Below, piece by piece: positions 46,603 to 55,184 of a stretch of 64,000 bases of DNA. The notes below the pieces were generated by a model. The model did not search any database, had not been told where the DNA came from, and worked only from the letters and a program-made list of their open reading frames with translations. Every line of letters begins with the position of its first letter. The first letter of the stretch is position 1. The position numbers were made by a program, and so were the translations under genes. Source of the stretch: Pycnococcus provasolii (Eukaryota; Chlorophyta; Pseudoscourfieldiophyceae; Pseudoscourfieldiales; Pycnococcaceae); the NCBI GenBank assembly GCA_938743325.2, contig OW568861.1, positions 186,001 to 250,000 of the forward strand, read 5' to 3'.

Positions 46603-47414
46603 GGAAGTCAAGTGCCAAAAAGTCAGATCGACGTTTCGCACGAACATCAGAGTGCGGGTCTAACTCTGTGACGGCTCGTCGTTCACGACTCTTTGGTCAC
46701 TGCGCGTGGGAAGTCAAGTGCCAAATAGTCAGATCGACGTTTCGCACGAACATCAGAGTGCGGGTCTCACTCTGTGACGGCTCGTCGTTCACGACTCTTT
46801 GGTCACTGCGCGTGGGAAGTCAAGTGCCAAATAGTCAGATCGACGTTTCGCACGAACATCAGAGTGCGGGTCTCACTCTGTGACGGCTCGTCGTTCACGA
46901 CTCTTTGGTCATTGCGCGTGGGAAGTCAAGTGCCAAATAGTCAGATCGACGTTTCGCACGAACATCAGAGTGCGGGTCTCACTCTGTGACGGCTCGTCGT
47001 TCACGACTCTTTGGTCACTGCGCGTGGGAAGTCAAGTGCCAAATAGTCAGATCGACGTTTCGCACGAACATCAGAGTGCGGGTCTCACTCTGTGACGGCT
47101 CGTCGTTCACGACTCTTTGGTCATTGCGCGTGGGAAGTCAAGTGCCAAATAGTCAGATCGACGTTTCGCACGAACATCAGTGTGCGGGTCTAACTCTGTG
47201 ACGGCTCGTCGTTCACGACTCTTTGGTCACTGCGCGTGGGAAGTCAAGTGCCAAATAGTCAGATCGACGTTTCGCACGAACATCAGTGTGCGGGTCCAAC
47301 TCTGTGACGGCTCGTCGTTCACGACTCTTTGGTCACTGCGCGTGGGAAGTCAAGTGCCAAATAGTCAGATCGACGTTCGATCGACGTTTCGCACGAACGA
47401 CAGAGTGCGGATCT
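46603..47414. repeat. 106-bp satellite array, left part
   Basis: Eight copies of a 106-bp unit start at 46603, 46709, 46815, 46921, 47027, 47133, 47239 and 47345. Copies differ by only a few bases (for example CAGAGTGCGGGTCTCACTC or CAGTGTGCGGGTCTAACTC). The last is cut by the retrotransposon and has a 10-base local duplication of TCGACGTTCGA type. The unit length is not a multiple of three, so the apparent reading frames through it are not genes. Confidence 0.95.
47410..47414. repeat. target-site duplication, left copy
   Basis: GATCT lies directly before the left LTR and is repeated directly after the right LTR (53482-53486). Confidence 0.9.
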
Positions 47415-47630
47415 TGTGGCAGGTGGCGCCTTGAGTTGCCGCGGTACGCTCTGCCGCGCGTACACTTACGAAGGAGTACTTAAGGTAAACCGGAAAAAGG
47501 TGAGAGTTACACGTAAAGGGAAACAAAGACAACCGTTCCTAAGGCGGCTATCCCCGGGGACTTCCCCGGGGGTCTTAGGGGTCAAGAGCCTCGTTCGGCG
47601 TTAACCACCTGAATTAGGGGTTAAGCCACA
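47415..47630 (-). repeat. long terminal repeat, left (3' LTR of the element)
   Basis: This 216-bp LTR has a short inverted end TGTGGC/GCCACA and an internal CCCCGGGGACTTCCCCGGGG self-complementary stretch. It reads identically to the right LTR. Confidence 0.95.
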
Positions 47631-47853
47631 CACCACCCACGCCGAACAGGCGAAGGTGCTGCACGTGTAAGGTAAAACTGAAGGTAAAAGAAAAACCACA
47701 AAAGGTGGAAAAGAAACCGAAAACGAAAATGAAACCGATGAGGACACTGTCCGGCCAATGCCATGCATGGACCCAAAATTGCCACGAAGGCGTATAAACA
47801 AAAAGAAAAGAAAAGAAAAGATGAGAGAGCGTCAGGGTGATCAGTCCTGCGCA

Positions 47854-50800
47854 TTAGAATGCATCGCCATCGGCGTGTGCTGTGGTCTGCTTCATGCGTT
47901 TGGCTGACGGCTCATCGGCCGATGCCTGCGCTGAAGTCCTAATGAAATTTAGTACGCGGTAACCCCACGACTTAAGTACCTGCATGAGGTGTTGAATTCG
48001 TTGAAAAGACAAAGGTTTTGTGAGTGCATCAGATGGGTTATCGTCACCTGGAGTATGAAGGAGCTTGAAGACTCCAGCACGAGCGTGCTCGCGCGTAAAG
48101 AACAATCGCGTCCTGATATGCTTCATGGACGTGTTGTGAATCGGATTGGTCAAGATATTTCTGCACGTAGTTGAGTCGCTGAAGAGGAAAGTTTGCACGC
48201 TTAGTTGAAAAGCATGAAGAAACAACTGCTTCCAATAGAGAAGATGAGTGACTGCGGTCGCTCCGGCGACGGTCTCGGCCTCTCCACTGCTCAGAGTAGT
48301 ATACGGCTGATGCTTGCAGTACCAATCCAAAAGACAATTGCCACATGTAACATACAATCCAGAAATACTTCGCCCAGTTATAGGACAGCTTGCGTGACTC
48401 GCATCAACCAGAACTGATAGGGCCAGTGGCTGATCGATAGCCTTATACTCCAGACCTTCTTCACATGTGTTGACCAGGTAAGTAAGAATCCGAATCAACT
48501 GATTCCAATGCGTGGGATCAGGATTACTTAACGCCCGAGAAATAACAATCAGCGCAACGCTGATATCATGACGTGTGCATCTATTCACCCACAGAAGAGC
48601 TGAGAATAAAGAAAGGAAAGGCCTAGTCTTCATCTTGAGCTTTTCAGCCTCGGTCAGCTCAGATTTAACCTTAATGACGAAATGAGATGACATAGGAGTA
48701 TTAATTTCCGGGTTCTGCTCCAAATTGTAGGTGCGAGCCAAATCCATTATGTATGCCTTTTGGTTTAGCAGAAATGATCCATCAAGTAGATAGTTAACCT
48801 TTATGTTGAACATTCGGGTGAGCTGTTCCTGCTGCGAGCCAATATCGAATCGCTTGCAGAGTGCATCCATGAATCTGTCACGTTCTAAGTGATCGGAGTA
48901 GGCGATCTTTCCATCGTCCGTATGCACAAACAATGCAATGATGGGAACTCCATTCTTGTGAAGGAACCAGAGACTGGTGTCGGCGGGTGACTGAGACATG
49001 CCATACCCTTCCAAGAAAGAGAAGAAGTCAACCATCCAGTTGTGCCCGCTCTGACGCAATCCGTAAAGAGACTTGACTAACAGCCATATCAATTCGTTTC
49101 CATTTTCATCGTAGCGCTCCAGACCATGTGGCGGCTTCATGTAAATCGTCTCAGTCAGGTAGCTATGAAGGTAAGCAGCGCGGACATCGAACTCGTCCAT
49201 CTTCATTTCATACGTTACCACGATAAACATAAACATCCGCATGGTAGATACCTTCGGAGTAGATGCGTATGTCTCAAAGAAATCCACGCCAAAGATCTGA
49301 GTAAAACCTTGAGCCACCAATCGAGCCTTAGCTTTGAGAAGAAGTCCAGTGATTGGGTCGAACTTGATCTCAAATATGACGCGACCTCTGATCGTATGTT
49401 GTCCAGCTGGAAGGTACACCCAGCGGTATACGCCGTTCCGTTCCATGTTACTGATCTCGGTGCCCATAGCCTCAAGGTACAGTGACTTGAGCGGACCAGG
49501 TTTCATAGCCATGAGCTCGCGGCTATTCGTCGGAACAAATATATTCTTGCGATTCTCCGATGTGAGAATTGGATTCGTGTCTGCAGTCTGTGCCGTCATA
49601 AGTGCTGCGCTGCCCTTGACATCGAATTCATTTTTCTTCGCATCGTCGAATTCTCCATTCGAGAAAGCGATCTCGTAGACTTGCGTATTCGTATCGTATC
49701 CAACGATGAGTCCATCCCATCCGGGCCAGGCGTGCAGTTCAACCTTGCGGAACATGTTCTGCTCAGGCTTTGCGTGCTGCAGTACTTGATCCCATACCTC
49801 TGGATGATACTCGAGAAGTCCAATGAGATAAACGAAGGTGGTACCTTTGTTTGCGGTGTGTATCTCTGCAACTGAATTGATGAAATCGCCCTCTTGCCAG
49901 AGGAACACATCTTTGACTCTGATGTCCTCTAAACGAGTGTTCCTGCGGATGACGGCAGGAGTAAGTCCGTCATGTGAGGATCTGCAGAGTCGGTAAACCG
50001 CGACATCCCATCGCGTCTTGCCGCATGACTTGCCATTTGGGTGACGGTATACCTCTTCTCCTGCTGGAATGCTGAAGAGGTATTCCCAGCGGTCAACGGT
50101 GACGGACTCCCAGTCCGGTATCACAAGGGTAATGCTGAGTGTCTTGTTTGCGTCGAATACGGCCTCACAATCTCGGATGTGCAGCTGAAGTTCGGTGACA
50201 CTCGGAAATGGTGGATTGGCAAATATGGAATCATAGTTTTTGAGCCGATCTATGGATTCTGCGAATGGTGTGTCAGGATTGGAGCCGCGTGCAAGGCGTT
50301 GGTTGGCTCCATCCGTACGGTTGTAAGCTTCGTAGGTGTGGTCGCCAGTTATCCGCGTGATGCGCTTGTACACCCGGTCGTTGACCATCTGTTCGCTGTG
50401 ACCGTGGATGCCCAATGCGCCGAGGTCGGGTTCGCCACCACCCTCAATTGGCGATGCACCACCCTCAGTTGGCGGTGCTTGATTGAGCGCGTCATGGATG
50501 AACTTGTCGACCTCGTCCAAACCATCTCCTCCACCACCCTCGACAGGCGCAGCCGTGCCAGAAACGGTGTGGCTGTCGACGCCCGAGATGGTGTTGTCGG
50601 AACTCGTGGCGAGTTCGACGGAGAGAAGGCGATGTCCGCGGATGTATACTGTATCTGTTACGGGATCGTAGACGTATGCGCTGTGCGCGTCTTTGAAACC
50701 TAGATAGATGTACTGCTTCCCATGCGGCTGCATTGCGTTGCGGAGCTGCTTGGGTATGTACACGTAGATGAGGCTGCCGATAATGCGGAGCGCAGAGAGA

Positions 50801-51930
50801 TCGTCGGCAGACCGAAAGAGTTCGATGGATGGAATTTTATCGGTAGCACCGTGCGTCATGTTGTTGTAGATGATCGCGACGGTCTTGAGGACGATGGGCC
50901 AGTATTTGCGCGGCACGTGCGGTGCTGCGAATAATATGGCCATGACATGCGTCCAGAGAGTATCAATGATTCGCTCGTGCCTGCCGCCCGCCTTCTTGTC
51001 GTACGGCGGCGTAGTGCTGGTATGAATGTTGTTGGCGAGAGCAGTTTTCTTCATTTCGCCTTCATTCAGGACTTTTTCGCTGTCAGCGCGCAATTCTTTG
51101 ATTTCGATGCCCTTGCTGCGCATGAATGCGACGTACTGCAGAAGTGCGTTTGCAGAATCGCTCTTCTTCCGCAATGCGTACGGCACAGTATGACGGGTCT
51201 TGTCGTCCGTGAAGTGAATGAAGTACTTGTCGCCTCGATATGATGGTGTCGGAACATCGGTCTTGATGTCCGTGTGAACGAGTGCGCCGCCGACGCGGTC
51301 CGTTCGTTCTGATTGACGATGTTTGGGGATGTCGTGTGCTTTCCCTTCAACGCAGCCTCGACAGAGGTGCGTGAGTTTCTTGGTGGCGGTGTCTGCTGAT
51401 GTCTTATGTTCGCCGAATTTTGCTCCGGCCGCAATGCTAGCCTTGATTTTCGTTTCGTTGAAATGAGCGAGTCGCAGATGCAGCAGACGTAGTCCCTCTA
51501 GCGCATGGATAGCGTATGCAGCTGCTGGGGATTGATGGAATGTGGTGTCGATCGTCATGTCGAAGTCGAGTGGCGGTGCCACCTCGACGCAGAAGAAGTT
51601 GTCGACGATCTTGATGGGGTACGTGTTTCCTCTGTTGTCGTAGAGCTCGAGTCTGCTGAGCGAGACGTCCCAGCCGTTGGCCGCGAGCTGCACGAGCGAC
51701 AGAAGATTTCGTGAGATGGTTGTGCAAGTTATCACCTGCTTGAGGTCGATTCGCGCTCGTAATCCTTCGAGCGAATTGAGCGCGATGCTGAGCCTCTGTA
51801 TAATTCTGCCCCTGAAATTTCCCATGAGTGTTTCGATCTGGACGTCGCTGCCCGACGTGCCTCCAATAAAGTAGAGGACGTGATTCGTAGCGGCGCTGTC
51901 CAGTATTAGATATCCGTCAGTGGACATCAT
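47854..51930 (-). CDS. retrotransposon pol polyprotein (copia type)
   Basis: A frame of about 1358 codons holds, in order, an aspartic-protease-like start, a gag-pre-integrase and integrase region, a copia-type reverse transcriptase, and an RNase H region near the end. The order defines Ty1/copia rather than Ty3. The start overlaps the end of the gag frame by four bases, so pol may be translated by re-initiation or another known retrotransposon strategy. It is treated as part of the mobile element, not as a host gene. Confidence 0.93.
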   Translation of the reverse strand: MMSTDGYLILDSAATNHVLYFIGGTSGSDVQIETLMGNFRGRIIQRLSIALNSLEGLRARIDLKQVITCTTISRNLLSLVQLAANGWDVSLSRLELYDNRGNTYPIKIVDNFFCVEVAPPLDFDMTIDTTFHQSPAAAYAIHALEGLRLLHLRLAHFNETKIKASIAAGAKFGEHKTSADTATKKLTHLCRGCVEGKAHDIPKHRQSERTDRVGGALVHTDIKTDVPTPSYRGDKYFIHFTDDKTRHTVPYALRKKSDSANALLQYVAFMRSKGIEIKELRADSEKVLNEGEMKKTALANNIHTSTTPPYDKKAGGRHERIIDTLWTHVMAILFAAPHVPRKYWPIVLKTVAIIYNNMTHGATDKIPSIELFRSADDLSALRIIGSLIYVYIPKQLRNAMQPHGKQYIYLGFKDAHSAYVYDPVTDTVYIRGHRLLSVELATSSDNTISGVDSHTVSGTAAPVEGGGGDGLDEVDKFIHDALNQAPPTEGGASPIEGGGEPDLGALGIHGHSEQMVNDRVYKRITRITGDHTYEAYNRTDGANQRLARGSNPDTPFAESIDRLKNYDSIFANPPFPSVTELQLHIRDCEAVFDANKTLSITLVIPDWESVTVDRWEYLFSIPAGEEVYRHPNGKSCGKTRWDVAVYRLCRSSHDGLTPAVIRRNTRLEDIRVKDVFLWQEGDFINSVAEIHTANKGTTFVYLIGLLEYHPEVWDQVLQHAKPEQNMFRKVELHAWPGWDGLIVGYDTNTQVYEIAFSNGEFDDAKKNEFDVKGSAALMTAQTADTNPILTSENRKNIFVPTNSRELMAMKPGPLKSLYLEAMGTEISNMERNGVYRWVYLPAGQHTIRGRVIFEIKFDPITGLLLKAKARLVAQGFTQIFGVDFFETYASTPKVSTMRMFMFIVVTYEMKMDEFDVRAAYLHSYLTETIYMKPPHGLERYDENGNELIWLLVKSLYGLRQSGHNWMVDFFSFLEGYGMSQSPADTSLWFLHKNGVPIIALFVHTDDGKIAYSDHLERDRFMDALCKRFDIGSQQEQLTRMFNIKVNYLLDGSFLLNQKAYIMDLARTYNLEQNPEINTPMSSHFVIKVKSELTEAEKLKMKTRPFLSLFSALLWVNRCTRHDISVALIVISRALSNPDPTHWNQLIRILTYLVNTCEEGLEYKAIDQPLALSVLVDASHASCPITGRSISGLYVTCGNCLLDWYCKHQPYTTLSSGEAETVAGATAVTHLLYWKQLFLHAFQLSVQTFLFSDSTTCRNILTNPIHNTSMKHIRTRLFFTREHARAGVFKLLHTPGDDNPSDALTKPLSFQRIQHLMQVLKSWGYRVLNFIRTSAQASADEPSAKRMKQTTAHADGDAF

Positions 51931-53108
51931 TTCTGATCCTCCAGTTTATCCGTTAGAAAAGCAACTTGCTTCTTCAGTATCGATGTCGGATTTCCGTCTT
52001 TCGGGGGATTTGGACACTTGTTGGCGTAATGCCCAAGCTGCCCACATTTGAAGCATTCAACGTCCTTGATGTCGATCTGTCCATACTGGGTGTATCCGCG
52101 GCCGTATCCTCGTCCGCGGCCTCCCGCTGCACCACGGCCTCCGCGTCCGCGTCCTCCTCCAGGGCGTGGGTTGGGGCAGGTGCTGGTGGTATGTTCGATC
52201 GTGATTTGCCCACAGTTGTTGCACAGCTGTGGACGCTTGAGTTGAGGAAGCCCTTCATTCGTAGCGAGCGCTGTCGCGTTTTTCGTGAGGGTCTTCTGCA
52301 CCTCGGCGGCGACAGCAGTTGCCAAAGCGGCATGAGGCGAGATCTTCGGCTTTGGTGTGCGATTTTCCTCCTGCTGCGCCTTGCGCTTTCCTCCTTTCAT
52401 CTTCTGCTCGTGCTCGGCGCGATCTGTCGCATAGTGGTTCTGGACTGCCTGCTTAAGCTCGAGATACGTCGGCATGACCATCCCAGGTATCTTCATGGAG
52501 TCCAAAATACTGCGGTATTTGTCGGTATTCACCGTCCGCATGAGCAAGGCGATCTTCATGTTGTCCGGTGTGCCTGGGAAAAACTCGGTCAAAATACGCT
52601 CCAACGACTGCAGGTTCGGAGCGGGATCTTGGTGCATAGTGGTTTCGATGTTCAGTAGCTCCGTCAGCGCTGATATGGTGTTCGCGAGGTTAGGAGCTCC
52701 GTGAAGTTTCCAAAGACGGTGAAGGAGTAGTATGCCGTTTTTCTTCTCGTTCTCGTACGCGTCGTTTGCAGCCTGAGACAGCGTTGCCTTCACTGCTGTA
52801 TAGATATAACGTCGGTCGGGAACGGAGTAGTACTGCACCCAGGTTTCTTCGTCGATCTCTTCAAGGTTCTCAAGTTTGATGTCTCTCTCGATGTTGTAGA
52901 AGCCAACTTCCTCTAGCTGCTCCACAACCGCCTTGAACCAGCGACGGTACTGTTTCTGCTGCCCGTCGTATTTCTTTTTGTCCAAAGCGTTTAGTATGGC
53001 GTCCGTAGTGCTGTTGCGGGATTTCTCTCGCTTCAGGTGCGTCATACCGTCAGTAAGGCCCTCAGCGGCCATAGGGTCCATGATTTGCAGCCGTGTGGTG
53101 TTGTCCAA
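51927..53108 (-). CDS. retrotransposon gag-like protein
   Basis: This frame of up to 393 codons encodes a helical gag-like protein with an Arg/Gly-rich segment and a CCHC zinc knuckle (CFKCGQLGHYANKC) near its C-terminus, as in copia gag proteins. It directly precedes pol on the minus strand. Confidence 0.92.
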   Translation of the reverse strand: MDNTTRLQIMDPMAAEGLTDGMTHLKREKSRNSTTDAILNALDKKKYDGQQKQYRRWFKAVVEQLEEVGFYNIERDIKLENLEEIDEETWVQYYSVPDRRYIYTAVKATLSQAANDAYENEKKNGILLLHRLWKLHGAPNLANTISALTELLNIETTMHQDPAPNLQSLERILTEFFPGTPDNMKIALLMRTVNTDKYRSILDSMKIPGMVMPTYLELKQAVQNHYATDRAEHEQKMKGGKRKAQQEENRTPKPKISPHAALATAVAAEVQKTLTKNATALATNEGLPQLKRPQLCNNCGQITIEHTTSTCPNPRPGGGRGRGGRGAAGGRGRGYGRGYTQYGQIDIKDVECFKCGQLGHYANKCPNPPKDGNPTSILKKQVAFLTDKLEDQK

Positions 53109-53265
53109 GAGATTTCACTTCGAGATTTCCAAAGATGCTGTAGATCTAGAGATCTGTGTTTCGAGGATCAGGAGATTTACGTTTCGAGATTTTCGGTTCG
53201 TTGGTTCCCGGTAAAGAAAAAATAGTCCAAGTATAACCTTCGTGCGGTCCTTAGACACAAGCTTG

Positions 53266-53481
53266 TGTGGCAGGTGGCGCCTTGAGTTGCCGCGGTACGC
53301 TCTGCCGCGCGTACACTTACGAAGGAGTACTTAAGGTAAACCGGAAAAAGGTGAGAGTTACACGTAAAGGGAAACAAAGACAACCGTTCCTAAGGCGGCT
53401 ATCCCCGGGGACTTCCCCGGGGGTCTTAGGGGTCAAGAGCCTCGTTCGGCGTTAACCACCTGAATTAGGGGTTAAGCCACA
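53266..53481 (-). repeat. long terminal repeat, right (5' LTR of the element)
   Basis: This 216-bp copy matches the left LTR base for base as far as I can read. It should hold the element promoter, since the element runs on the minus strand. Confidence 0.95.
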
Positions 53482-53555
53482 GATCTAACTCTGTGACGGC
53501 TCATCGTTCACGACTCTTTGGTCACTGCGCGTGGGAAGTCAAGTGCCAAAAACGC
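53482..53555. repeat. target duplication and 106-bp satellite, right part
   Basis: GATCT (53482-53486) is followed by AACTCTGTGACGGCTCATCG and the rest of one satellite unit to about 53552. Left and right parts together restore an unbroken unit, showing that the element landed inside the array. Confidence 0.9.
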
Positions 53556-54405
53556 GTGCTCGGGCTGTAGGGAACCTTGCTCTCTGGTCAGAGTTCGGGT
53601 TTTCCTTTTTCTGCCCCAACCGCGTGGGACGTCGTTCGCGACCCTTTCCCCTTTCGTCACTGCACGAGGGATGGCACCGACAGGCTACAGCCACACGCCC
53701 TACAGCCAAGTTCCGGGCTGGGCTGCGGTTGCCCAGTTCATCGCCACCGACCCGAACGCTTTCGGATCTCAGCGGGTTCACTCCGCCACGCGCTACTGTT
53801 TCCGTCAAGAGGGTGGTGCCGTTGTCAATCCCACGCAAGCGTTCGAGTAGCTGAGCCCGTTGACCCGCTGCGAGAAGACGCGCCTCTTCCTCGGCTCCTT
53901 CCTGCTCCTCTGCAGCGACGGGACGAAGCTGCGCTTCCACAGCAGCAACGAGATTTTCAGTGAGAGCCTCCGCTGCGAGTGCCTGTGCTCGAGCAGCTGA
54001 AAGGCCGAACTCGAGTACTTCGAGGTACGACAACAAGCTCAGCAAGATGCGAAACACCGTCGAGTCGTGCTTCTTACCCTTCTCCACCGAGTGCAAGTAG
54101 ATGTACTCGCTGGTAAGGTTCAGCAGGTGGGGTTCACCTTGAGCTCCCGCAACGTCCGTGGGAAGACGGTGCGAATTCGGCCCGCGCGTAAGCGTAGCGG
54201 GGATCAGGTACAGGCGCTGTTCGTCGAGATCTGCCTCCGTGGGAGGCTCGAGAAAACGACGGCGCTCTGGTTGCGGTTGAACCCTGGCCGCGGGCCTTCC
54301 TTGCTGCAGCTGCAAGTTCTGCTGCACAAGTAGATTGTTTTGCTCGCGGAGCAACTGAATTTGCTCTGCGAGCTCGGGTTGGTCGGCGCCTCCAGGTGCC
54401 GCCAT
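53539..54405 (-). CDS. unknown ORF next to the satellite array, 288 aa
   Basis: No family is recognised. ATG 54403-54405 opens a protein with an N-terminal leucine-zipper-like coiled coil (LAEQIQLLREQNNLLVQQN), a folded-looking middle (EYIYLHSVEKGKKHDST, then VFRILLSLLSYLEVLEFG), and an Ala/Glu-rich helix (LVAAVEAQLRPVAAEEQEGA). The last 70 residues fall in DNA related to the satellite unit, so that part may not be selected as protein. The gag-like middle and the repeat context suggest it could belong to an unclassified mobile element, but this is inference. Translation is unproven. Confidence 0.4.
   Translation of the reverse strand: MAAPGGADQPELAEQIQLLREQNNLLVQQNLQLQQGRPAARVQPQPERRRFLEPPTEADLDEQRLYLIPATLTRGPNSHRLPTDVAGAQGEPHLLNLTSEYIYLHSVEKGKKHDSTVFRILLSLLSYLEVLEFGLSAARAQALAAEALTENLVAAVEAQLRPVAAEEQEGAEEEARLLAAGQRAQLLERLRGIDNGTTLLTETVARGGVNPLRSESVRVGGDELGNRSPARNLAVGRVAVACRCHPSCSDERGKGRERRPTRLGQKKENPNSDQRARFPTARARVFGT
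53556..53675. repeat. diverged single copy related to the 106-bp satellite unit
   Basis: CGTCGTTCGCGACCCTTTCC with TTTCGTCACTGCACGAGGGA matches the unit words CGTCGTTCACGACTCTTTGG and GTCACTGCGCGTGGGA, and GTCAGAGTTCGGGTTTTCC matches CATCAGAGTGCGGGTCTCAC upstream of them in the same order. Confidence 0.55.
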
Positions 54406-54695
54406 GAAACTGTGGACACAGTCCTACAGTGACCTCTGCGCGTAACTCCGACGCGCGAGTGCTTGATGTCGACGCAAGGTGCGGCGACAAAAGCACAGGA
54501 TGCCGCGGCCTGGGAGCCCGCCCGCCCGCCCGAAGGAAGGAAGGGAAGAACCCAACCCTGCTAACGCCTGATTAGGGTTAGGGCAAGGCCTGGGAGCCGT
54601 TAAGGAAGGGCACTTTGAAACACCCGTCCCGTTCGCGCACTTCGCAGGAGGATTCTCGCAGTTTTCCCAAGACTTTGGGTGTTGTTGGCGCCGCC
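54406..54695. other. intergenic region with telomere-type motif
   Basis: This stretch lies between the unknown ORF and the small membrane protein gene. ATTAGGGTTAGGG at 54571-54583 lies 113-125 bases upstream of the next ATG. The phrase CCTGGGAGCC occurs twice (about 54509 and 54589). No gene is seen. Confidence 0.5.
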
Positions 54696-55127
54696 ATGCC
54701 CGTGCCTCCAAGCCGCAACATGCTGCTCGGCAACGCCGACGCAACCTCAGGGGCGACTCCTTCAAGCACTGCGACGCTCGACGCACCGGCGTGGACGCAC
54801 GGGCAAGGCACGCCCATAACCACCTCGAAGGATGATCCGTTCGTCCCTCAAACTTGGATGGGCGTCTCCGTGCCGTCTGCCCTGCACCCGCTGACAATCC
54901 CGCAACTCGGCTTGGCGTTGCTCTGGCCAGTGTTGGCGTACGCCATGTGGCCGTCGACGACGACGTCGATCGCCGCCGTGCTGCGCATGCTGCTCTCTGT
55001 TGGGCTTGGTGCCACCGCCGCAACGCACGTGCTCGGGTGCGTGCTGATGGTTGTGCAGAGACGCGAGCAGGAGCGCGCGTTTGAGAGCAACTTGGCGAAG
55101 CAGCAACAGCGCAGAAAAGAGGAGTGA
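54696..55127 (+). CDS. small membrane protein, unknown, 143 aa
   Basis: ATG 54696 starts MPVPPSRNMLLGNADATSG. The first 65 residues are Ser/Thr-rich. Two hydrophobic segments follow, LGLALLWPVLAYAMW and VLRMLLSVGLGATAATHVLG extending CVLMVV. The C-terminus is a charged helix (QRREQERAFESNLAKQQQR). It looks like a two-helix membrane protein with both ends on one side. The stop is followed by TGTAA at 55130-55134. It converges closely on the aminotransferase gene (57 bases between stops). I cannot name it. Confidence 0.6.
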   Translation: MPVPPSRNMLLGNADATSGATPSSTATLDAPAWTHGQGTPITTSKDDPFVPQTWMGVSVPSALHPLTIPQLGLALLWPVLAYAMWPSTTTSIAAVLRMLLSVGLGATAATHVLGCVLMVVQRREQERAFESNLAKQQQRRKEE

Positions 55128-55184
55128 TATGTAACATTAGTAATTGCTAGAAATTGTGAACCGACCCCCAATACGAAGTTTTTC

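Larger units (their letters stand above)
47415..53481 (-). mobile_element. Ty1/copia-superfamily LTR retrotransposon, looks whole and young
   Basis: The 6067-bp element lies on the minus strand. Two 216-bp LTRs (47415-47630 and 53266-53481) start TGTGGC and end GCCACA. They flank a gag-like frame and a long pol frame whose order protease, integrase, reverse transcriptase, RNase H is that of Ty1/copia. A 5-bp duplication, GATCT, borders the element. By eye the LTRs are identical, so the insertion is recent, and I notice no breaks. A purine-rich GTGGGTGGTG lies inside the left LTR boundary on the element strand, fitting a polypurine tract. It is inserted in the 106-bp satellite array. Confidence 0.95.

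Noticed and set aside
45164-46663. 499-codon plus-strand frame over the helical protein and array edge
   Set aside because: It is an Ala/Ser-rich shadow of the minus-strand protein and runs into the satellite.
46603-47414. CRISPR-like array
   Set aside because: The units are directly contiguous 106-bp repeats without unique spacers, and the genome is eukaryotic.
46668-47434. Set of overlapping frames of about 71 codons, spaced 106 bases
   Set aside because: They are one frame repeated by the satellite unit, lack good starts and carry no domain.
47416-53455. Identical 62-codon frames in both LTRs
   Set aside because: They lie wholly inside the LTRs on the strand opposite to the element and have no protein features.
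53518-53850. Plus-strand frame with GYSHTPYSQVPGW
   Set aside because: It is antisense to the 288-aa ORF, crosses the satellite remnant, and shows no family resemblance; kept out as a likely shadow.
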